NCBI RefSeq assembly: GCF_030219325.1
Contig: NZ_CP126625.1
Coordinates: 1,476,857 to 1,540,856 of the forward strand
Source of the DNA: Geothrix sp.
GTDB taxonomy: Bacteria; Acidobacteriota; Holophagae; Holophagales; Holophagaceae
DNA length: 64,000 nt
Direction: 5' to 3'
The notes under the pieces are model-generated. The model was not told the DNA's origin. It searched no databases and was given only the letters and a program-made list of their open reading frames with translations. Positions within the stretch are counted from its first letter, which is position 1. Every line of letters begins with the position of its first letter. Positions 59,032-64,000 of the stretch are shown in pieces. Position numbers and translations under genes: made by a program.

Positions 59032-62000
59032 ATGGACCTCCGCTTCCTGCGAGATCGATTGATGAACATGAGCCCTGCTTCCGCTGCCACCCCCCTCCGG
59101 GACCTCCGTCCGCTCCATCGACGGATCCTGGTGCCCCTCGCCCTGCTGGTCTCGGCCGGAGGGATGGGGTGCTTCAGGGCCACCGGTGTGGCCCGTCCCG
59201 CCGTGGCCGTGGAGGAAATCCCCGCCATCGGTGGTGACCGAATTCTGGGCCTGAAGGCGACGGCAGGACCTGGCGATTTCTACCTGGGCAATGACTCCAT
59301 CCAGTTGGCCGTCGATGGGGCAGCCTTCGGCGACCGGGAGGGCCAGTTCGGGGCCGCCTCGGGCGGGGCCGTGCTCGATGTGGGCTCCATCGCCCTGGAC
59401 CAGAGCTTCCACCGAGTGTCGATGCCCACGGACCTGCTTGAGCGCCTCGGCCCGGTGGCCAACCAGGATCCCGACCTGCCCCTGGTGTTCGACCGGTACG
59501 TCCCGGGCACCGACGTCAATTCAGTCCACCTCGACATGCAGGGCTACCTGCTGGACCCCAAGGGGAAACTCGGCGTGGTCACGGACCTGCAGGGACGCGT
59601 GGCTGGAGTCTCCGTGCTCCACAGGATCACCCTCAACAAGGGGGAGCTTTTCTTTACCCTGGAGACGACCCTGACGCCAGCCAGCGGGACGACCCTGCCC
59701 GTGCAGAGCGTGGGCGACTTCCTGTCCCAGCGCGGAGGCGGATTCCGCTTCAACGTGCCCGCGAAGTTTGCCTTCGATGGCACGACCCCGATCAACACCT
59801 GGGGCGTCGAAATCCCGGGATCCGATTTCGCCGACCCCCTGCACACCAGCGTCCACGCCTCCATGGTGGCGCTCATGGGGGCCGAGTCGGCCGGGAATAC
59901 GGAGGATTTCCACGCCTCTCTCGGCATCCTTCCTCTCAACGATGAAGGCTCGGCGCTGGTGGCATCCGATCCCCAGCATGCCCTGACAGAATGCCGGCCG
60001 CAATTCCCGGCCCGCCTGGTCGTTGGCAGCCCCGCAAAAGCCGGATTGGGCGCTGGAGAACCCATCACCTATCGTCGCCGCCTCTACATCCTGGGCGGAC
60101 CGAGTTATTCCACGGTCGCGCCCGCGCAGGGGACCGCCGTATTCAGTCTGATGACCCAGGCCCGGGCGGGCTTCCGCAACGAAGATGTGGGCTACCTCGC
60201 CTATAGCGCCTTCGGAACCGCCCTTCGCAACGGCCCCCTCCAGACCGAGATCAAGTTCGAGAGATACACCTACGACTGGAAGAAGGACCCTACGGTCGAT
60301 CCCAACAACCCGCCCAAATTCGACCCCACAGACCCGACCAATCCCACGAGAAACCCCAACAATTGGCAGTTGGAACGTGTCGACTGGCGGGAGCCGACGG
60401 ACATACCAGCTGGTCAGGATGCCATTGGGATGTTCCTTCCGGTGATCTACCCTACCGATCCTACTTTCTCCTTCCCGTACCGCATCACCGCCCGCAATGC
60501 CAACCAGGTGAGCGACCCGCTCTATTTCGGCACCAATGCGAGCGATACCACGAGGTTCATCCTCCCTACTCCCATCACTCTCTCCAAGACACAGCTTTGG
60601 CGTCTGGCTGAAGCCATTAGCCCGGAGCGTGGGGAGGTGCTTGATGCGGCCGGGAATATCATAAAGTACAAGCAAACCGCCCACGGGTTCTCCGCGAGGC
60701 AATCTGGGACGCTTGAATATGCAGGCCTCACTCCGTTGCGGATCACCTTCCTGGGGGTGGGGGTTGCGGATCCCAAGATGCAGAGGATTCGGGGACTCTC
60801 AAGCAGCTACAGCGAAATCTATAAATCGAAGTTCGGGGTCGGACGGAATTACGGGGCCTATCAATACACTGCCGGGAATCAGATTTTCGGCACCGCATTC
60901 GGATCCACCGCCGCGACGGCTGTCATGTTCTTCCCGCCTGGTGACTATCTGGCCTACGCCACACGCGGCCCCATGTCCCACCTCGATTCATTGCCAGTCA
61001 AGGCCTTCGATGGTCAACAGAACATCGCCCACGGCTTTGTGGTGAGCCCTCCCACCCTGCCGACCGATTGGACCAGCTTCGATGTTCCGGCTCCGACCCA
61101 GGTGACGACCGGAGGTTTCAATCCCGGCGAACTGCTGAGTTCCTCGGTGGCAGAAGGCATCCAGGTGGTGGCCCGCACGGAGGAGGATGTCCTCACGGAT
61201 CCCACCGCCCTGCGGACGGAGTTCAGGGCCGAGATCGACATTGCCGCCGTGACCGACGCCCAGCGCGTACCCCTTGGATTGGATCCCTTCGTGGTGGGCG
61301 CCCGCAGCGCATCCCTCGGGGACGGTTTCGTAACGGCGCTCTTCACGCCCGCGCCCAACACCGACCGCAATGGCGGGGCCCGACCCTCCAAGGGCTGGAA
61401 CCTGGCGGAGTTCATCACCCAGGCCGAGGGTGGCTATACCGTCATCCATCAACCCAGAGGTGCGAAGGGTCTGTTCACCGTGCGCGGATTCGACCGGACC
61501 GTGCCGCTCGGAACGGGCGTCAACGCCTGGTGGACCCAGACCGGTCCCTCTTCTCTCGGGAAGCGGGTGGGCGACTTCGACGCCCTCGAATTGCTGCGGG
61601 CCGAAGGCTGCGATCCCGTGGACCCCTCAGTCTGGTACGCCGAATTCAGCACCGTCCGGAATGACTGGTTCGCCATCCTGAACCAGCAGACCCCCGCGGC
61701 CTTCACGAAGGGGCTCGGGTTGTCCGCGGCCCGCTACAGCCTGGACACCCCTGTGGGGCTGGCCCGAACCTACCTGAAGCTCGCTCCTTCCACCACGCTC
61801 AGTCAGACCGCCCTGGACCCCGTCCTGACGGCTCTCCGCGCCGGCGCCGCCGTCGCCTCCACAGGGCCGCTGCTGGACGTGTCGGTGGGTGCCATCGGGC
61901 CCGGCGGGCTCGTCACCGGCACCAACACGACAGTGACCGTGACCATCTCGCTCTACGCCCCCGACTGGGTCCCCGTGGACGAAGTGCGCCTCGTAGTGAA

Positions 62001-62268
62001 CGGTTCGGCACCCATTCCCGTGCCCCTGGCCAGTTTCACGGCCTCCGCCACGGACCCCCGGCTCAGGACCGCCACGGTCAACCTGCCCATGCCCACGGGC
62101 AAGGATGCCTGGTTTGTCGCCGAGGCCGGGGTGGCGCGGAACCAGTCCGGGCCCTACCGGGTCGGCACCCCCTGGAACAAGATCATGCGGGGGATTTATC
62201 CCATTGCCGTGACCAACCCCATCTTTGTGGATGTGGATGGCGGCGGCTACACTCCTCCAGGACTCTGA
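59032..62268 (+). CDS. Large exported protein, degenerate CehA/McbA-like
   Basis: This 1078-residue protein has an N-terminal hydrophobic segment (RILVPLALLVSAGGMGC, C47), which could be a lipoprotein signal with a non-standard lipobox. Two stretches resemble the CehA/McbA PHP-type hydrolases: PPGDYLAYATRGPMSH at about 645, and the region from about 682, where the family metal motif DxHxH is expected but the protein reads FDVPAPTQV, followed by SSSVAEGIQVVARTEEDV. A late IHQPRGAKGLF (about 805) and FDALELLRAEG fit the family's HPR and DALEV positions. The catalytic His and Asp are therefore gone. The start could be ATG 59062. The middle (60280-60900) has lower GC. The function is unknown; a binding or structural role is inferred. 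Confidence 0.6.
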   Translation: MDLRFLRDRLMNMSPASAATPLRDLRPLHRRILVPLALLVSAGGMGCFRATGVARPAVAVEEIPAIGGDRILGLKATAGPGDFYLGNDSIQLAVDGAAFGDREGQFGAASGGAVLDVGSIALDQSFHRVSMPTDLLERLGPVANQDPDLPLVFDRYVPGTDVNSVHLDMQGYLLDPKGKLGVVTDLQGRVAGVSVLHRITLNKGELFFTLETTLTPASGTTLPVQSVGDFLSQRGGGFRFNVPAKFAFDGTTPINTWGVEIPGSDFADPLHTSVHASMVALMGAESAGNTEDFHASLGILPLNDEGSALVASDPQHALTECRPQFPARLVVGSPAKAGLGAGEPITYRRRLYILGGPSYSTVAPAQGTAVFSLMTQARAGFRNEDVGYLAYSAFGTALRNGPLQTEIKFERYTYDWKKDPTVDPNNPPKFDPTDPTNPTRNPNNWQLERVDWREPTDIPAGQDAIGMFLPVIYPTDPTFSFPYRITARNANQVSDPLYFGTNASDTTRFILPTPITLSKTQLWRLAEAISPERGEVLDAAGNIIKYKQTAHGFSARQSGTLEYAGLTPLRITFLGVGVADPKMQRIRGLSSSYSEIYKSKFGVGRNYGAYQYTAGNQIFGTAFGSTAATAVMFFPPGDYLAYATRGPMSHLDSLPVKAFDGQQNIAHGFVVSPPTLPTDWTSFDVPAPTQVTTGGFNPGELLSSSVAEGIQVVARTEEDVLTDPTALRTEFRAEIDIAAVTDAQRVPLGLDPFVVGARSASLGDGFVTALFTPAPNTDRNGGARPSKGWNLAEFITQAEGGYTVIHQPRGAKGLFTVRGFDRTVPLGTGVNAWWTQTGPSSLGKRVGDFDALELLRAEGCDPVDPSVWYAEFSTVRNDWFAILNQQTPAAFTKGLGLSAARYSLDTPVGLARTYLKLAPSTTLSQTALDPVLTALRAGAAVASTGPLLDVSVGAIGPGGLVTGTNTTVTVTISLYAPDWVPVDEVRLVVNGSAPIPVPLASFTASATDPRLRTATVNLPMPTGKDAWFVAEAGVARNQSGPYRVGTPWNKIMRGIYPIAVTNPIFVDVDGGGYTPPGL

Positions 62269-62281
62269 TTCGGGAGTGGTG

Positions 62282-63655
62282 ATGGCGGACTGGCTTCCGG
62301 AACGGCTTCCGGAGGATATCGACGCGGAGCGGTCCTTCCTGGCGACCTGCTGTGCTCCCGGGGCCGGTTTCGTGGCCAGCGAGGCGGTATTCACGCTGGC
62401 CGAGGAGGACTTCGTCCACCCTTCGCACCGAGCGGTGTTCCGGGCCCTGAAGACCCTCATCGAGGCCCAGGTCGAGGTCAACTCCCTCACCCTGAAGGAT
62501 GCCCTGGACCAGGACGACAGCCTGAACAAAGTGGGCGGTTATCCTGGGCTGGTCGAGCTCCTGGCGGGAGAGGACGTGGAGCGGCCCCAGGTGCTGGCGG
62601 ACGTGATCCGTCGCAAGGCCAAGCTCCGGCGGCTGGTGCATCTGGGCGCCCAGCTGGTGCGCCAGGCCGCCGAAGAGGACGAGGCGCCTGAAGTGCTGGT
62701 CGACCAGACGGCCCAGAGCCTCTTCCACCTGGCTCAGGGCGACGCCAAGGCCCGGGGCCTGCTCAGCATCCAGGCCGTTGCCGATGACACGATGGAGCGG
62801 CTGTCGGACCGGATGGAGGGTCGTCTGTCCCCGGGTGTACGCGTGGGATTCGCCCGTTTCGATGAGCTCACCCAGGGCTTCCAGCCTGGCAACCTCATCG
62901 TCCTGGCGGCGAGACCGGGCATCGGCAAGACCGCCCTGGCCCTGAACTGGATCCTGCGGGCGGCCCAGGATCGGGATGGCCGCCCGGGGCATTGTGGCGC
63001 TTTCTTCAGCCTGGAGATGAGCCACGAGGAGGTCTTCATGCGCCTGCTCGCCGCCAAGAGCCAGACCAACATGAAGGACCTCCAATCCGGTCGCGCCACC
63101 GGCCGCATGAACGACGTGATGAAGGCGCGGGACGAGCTGACCCAGATGCCCCTGTTCATCTGCGATCGGGCCTCGATCACGGTGCCGCAGATCCAGAACA
63201 TGATCGTGAAACAGGGCAGCCAGAGCAACCGGCGGGTGGAGTTCGTCATCATAGACTACCTGCAGCTGCTCAGCAGCCCGGAGGGGAGCCGCGGCGCCAA
63301 GCAGAACGAGGCCGTCCGCATCGGCGAGATCAGCCGTGGCCTCAAGCTCATGGCCAAGGACTTCGGCATCCCCGTGGTGGTGCTGTCCCAGCTGAACCGC
63401 GAGGTCGAACACCGCACCGGCGGGCGCCCCCAGCTCAGCGACCTCCGGGATTCCGGCGCCATCGAGCAGGACGCGGACATGGTGGCTTTCATCCACCGGA
63501 AGATGATGCCCTCGGCCACCGAGGAGCCGGACCCATCGGCGGAACTCATCGTGGCCAAGCACCGCAACGGCCCCACCGCCATCATCCAGCTGCACTTCCA
63601 GGGCGAGTACGCCATGTACCGGGAGATGGTGCGGGAAACCGCATCCTACGGATAG
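62282..63655 (+). CDS. dnaB: Replicative DNA helicase DnaB
   Basis: DnaB is the hexameric fork helicase. The 457 residues include the N-terminal DnaB domain (ERSFLATCCAP, PSHRAVFRALKTLIEAQ) and the RecA-like core with Walker A ARPGIGKTALALNW, Walker B VEFVIIDYLQLL, the SLEMSHEE motif and the SQLNREVEHR arm, ending in KHRNGPT. No intein is present and the length is standard. The ATG at 62282 has GGGAG before it. It follows the CehA-like gene by 13 bases, likely on the same transcript, without evident functional relation. Confidence 0.96.
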   Translation: MADWLPERLPEDIDAERSFLATCCAPGAGFVASEAVFTLAEEDFVHPSHRAVFRALKTLIEAQVEVNSLTLKDALDQDDSLNKVGGYPGLVELLAGEDVERPQVLADVIRRKAKLRRLVHLGAQLVRQAAEEDEAPEVLVDQTAQSLFHLAQGDAKARGLLSIQAVADDTMERLSDRMEGRLSPGVRVGFARFDELTQGFQPGNLIVLAARPGIGKTALALNWILRAAQDRDGRPGHCGAFFSLEMSHEEVFMRLLAAKSQTNMKDLQSGRATGRMNDVMKARDELTQMPLFICDRASITVPQIQNMIVKQGSQSNRRVEFVIIDYLQLLSSPEGSRGAKQNEAVRIGEISRGLKLMAKDFGIPVVVLSQLNREVEHRTGGRPQLSDLRDSGAIEQDADMVAFIHRKMMPSATEEPDPSAELIVAKHRNGPTAIIQLHFQGEYAMYREMVRETASYG

Positions 63656-63666
63656 CAGAACGGCGG

Positions 63667-63923
63667 CTATTCGAGGCCGAAAGTCGAAGTCTCCAGCTCC
63701 TTCTTCTCGGTATCACCCCCTGGCGGGGGCGATACGCGAGACCTCTCCTTCAGGCTTTGAGACGACGCTTAGCTCCTACTCCAACCCGAAGGTCGAAGTC
63801 TCCAGCTCCATCATCTCGGTATCACCCCCTGGCGGGGGCGATACGCGAGACTTCTCCTTCGGGCTTTGAGACGACGCTTAGGTCCTACTCCAACCCGAAA
63901 GTCGAAGTCTCCAGCTCCTTCTT
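63667..63923. repeat. 109-bp tandem repeat including the 3' end of the E2 gene
   Basis: Two complete 109-bp units (63667-63775 and 63776-63884) and a partial third (63885-63923) are arranged head to tail. On the minus strand each begins with the stop codon and last dozen codons of the E2 gene (KELETSTFGLE then stop), with stops at 63667, 63776 and 63885. The first and third copies differ there by synonymous changes only; the second reads MM for KK. The remainder contains GTATC-A-CCCCC-TGGC-GGGGG-C-GATAC, an imperfect palindrome. It fills the gap between the convergent dnaB and E2 genes. It could be an interspersed palindromic repeat or duplicated gene tails. Confidence 0.9.
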
Positions 63924-64000
63924 CACAAAAGCCATGAAGAGGTCGCCGGTGGCGCCGTCGATGATCCGGTGATCGAAGCCCAGGCTGCTGAACATCATCT
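63885..64000 (-). CDS. 2-oxoacid dehydrogenase E2 acyltransferase, C-terminal fragment
   Basis: Only the last 38 codons are inside the window; the rest lies to the right. The peptide MMFSSLGFDHRIIDGATGDLFM contains the catalytic DHR-x-x-DG motif of lipoyl-dependent E2 acyltransferases (pyruvate, 2-oxoglutarate or branched-chain 2-oxoacid dehydrogenase complexes), followed by a tail AFVKKELETSTFGLE. The active His takes part in acyl transfer to CoA in the cytoplasm. The specific substrate cannot be told. The stop codon lies at the beginning of a tandem repeat that copies its last codons. Confidence 0.88.
   Translation of the reverse strand, partial: MMFSSLGFDHRIIDGATGDLFMAFVKKELETSTFGLE

Noticed and set aside
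63667-63923. The repeated units at the right end as a CRISPR array
   Set aside because: The units are contiguous 109-bp tandem copies with no unique spacers and contain the end of a coding gene.

Overview
The window is about 64 kb of GC-rich bacterial DNA, tightly packed and almost all protein coding. The gene content suggests a Gram-negative, respiring heterotroph of the Acidobacteriota, most like the Holophagae (Geothrix and relatives). The reasons are lipid A synthesis (lpxA), futalosine-pathway menaquinone synthesis (mqnA), two bacteriohemerythrins, a complete branched-chain amino acid ABC importer, a peptide transporter, two proline-directed peptidases and a very large two-component repertoire. 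The taxonomic placement is an inference from gene content and codon style; nothing in the window proves it. There is no prophage, insertion sequence, CRISPR array or plasmid function, so this looks like ordinary chromosome.

Layout. 1-7.8 kb is housekeeping: the 5' end of arginine decarboxylase, queG, a YedF-like protein, pgsA, a DUF502 membrane protein, a hemerythrin/SDR pair, OsmC, an MFS transporter, a GlpD-like oxidoreductase and tRNA-Arg(ACG) with a strong terminator. 8.3-27.8 kb is a signalling island of eleven regulatory genes plus a hemerythrin. It holds five histidine kinases with up to five PAS domains each, three of them hybrids with N-terminal receivers, together with an HDOD response regulator, two tandem response regulators with degenerate HD-GYP domains, and small stand-alone receivers. 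Most are joined by overlapping or nearly touching reading frames.

28.1-31.7 kb holds glycogen phosphorylase and 6-phosphofructokinase, which take stored glucan into glycolysis. 32.1-38.6 kb holds a porin, a terminator and the livKHMGF operon with a CBS-domain gene attached. 38.6-44.3 kb holds a POT-like transporter, a secreted S9 peptidase, a prolidase and mqnA. Together with the liv operon this describes growth on peptides and amino acids. 44.3-47.4 kb is an alkylation-damage cluster with three MGMT-fold proteins (one without its active cysteine) and an Ada-AlkA fusion. It is followed by SAM decarboxylase, an RNA m5U methyltransferase and a GAF/HD-GYP protein.

50.7-54.4 kb holds fabZ-lpxA-era, a beta-carbonic anhydrase and an orphan ABC ATPase. 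54.5-59.0 kb holds lipid genes: an acyltransferase / carrier-like / AMP-ligase fusion, a thiolase and a YdcF-like membrane protein. 59.0-64.0 kb holds a large exported protein that looks like a degenerate CehA/McbA hydrolase, dnaB, and the 3' end of a 2-oxoacid dehydrogenase E2 gene whose tail lies in a 109-bp tandem repeat.

The most notable signals are protein families that have kept their fold but lost catalytic residues. They are the two HD-GYP-like receivers, the MGMT-like protein with Ala for Cys, the carrier-like domain with Ala for Ser, the thiolase with Gly for its second Cys, and the CehA-like lipoprotein without metal ligands. The 109-bp tandem repeat at the E2 gene end is the clearest unexplained DNA structure.
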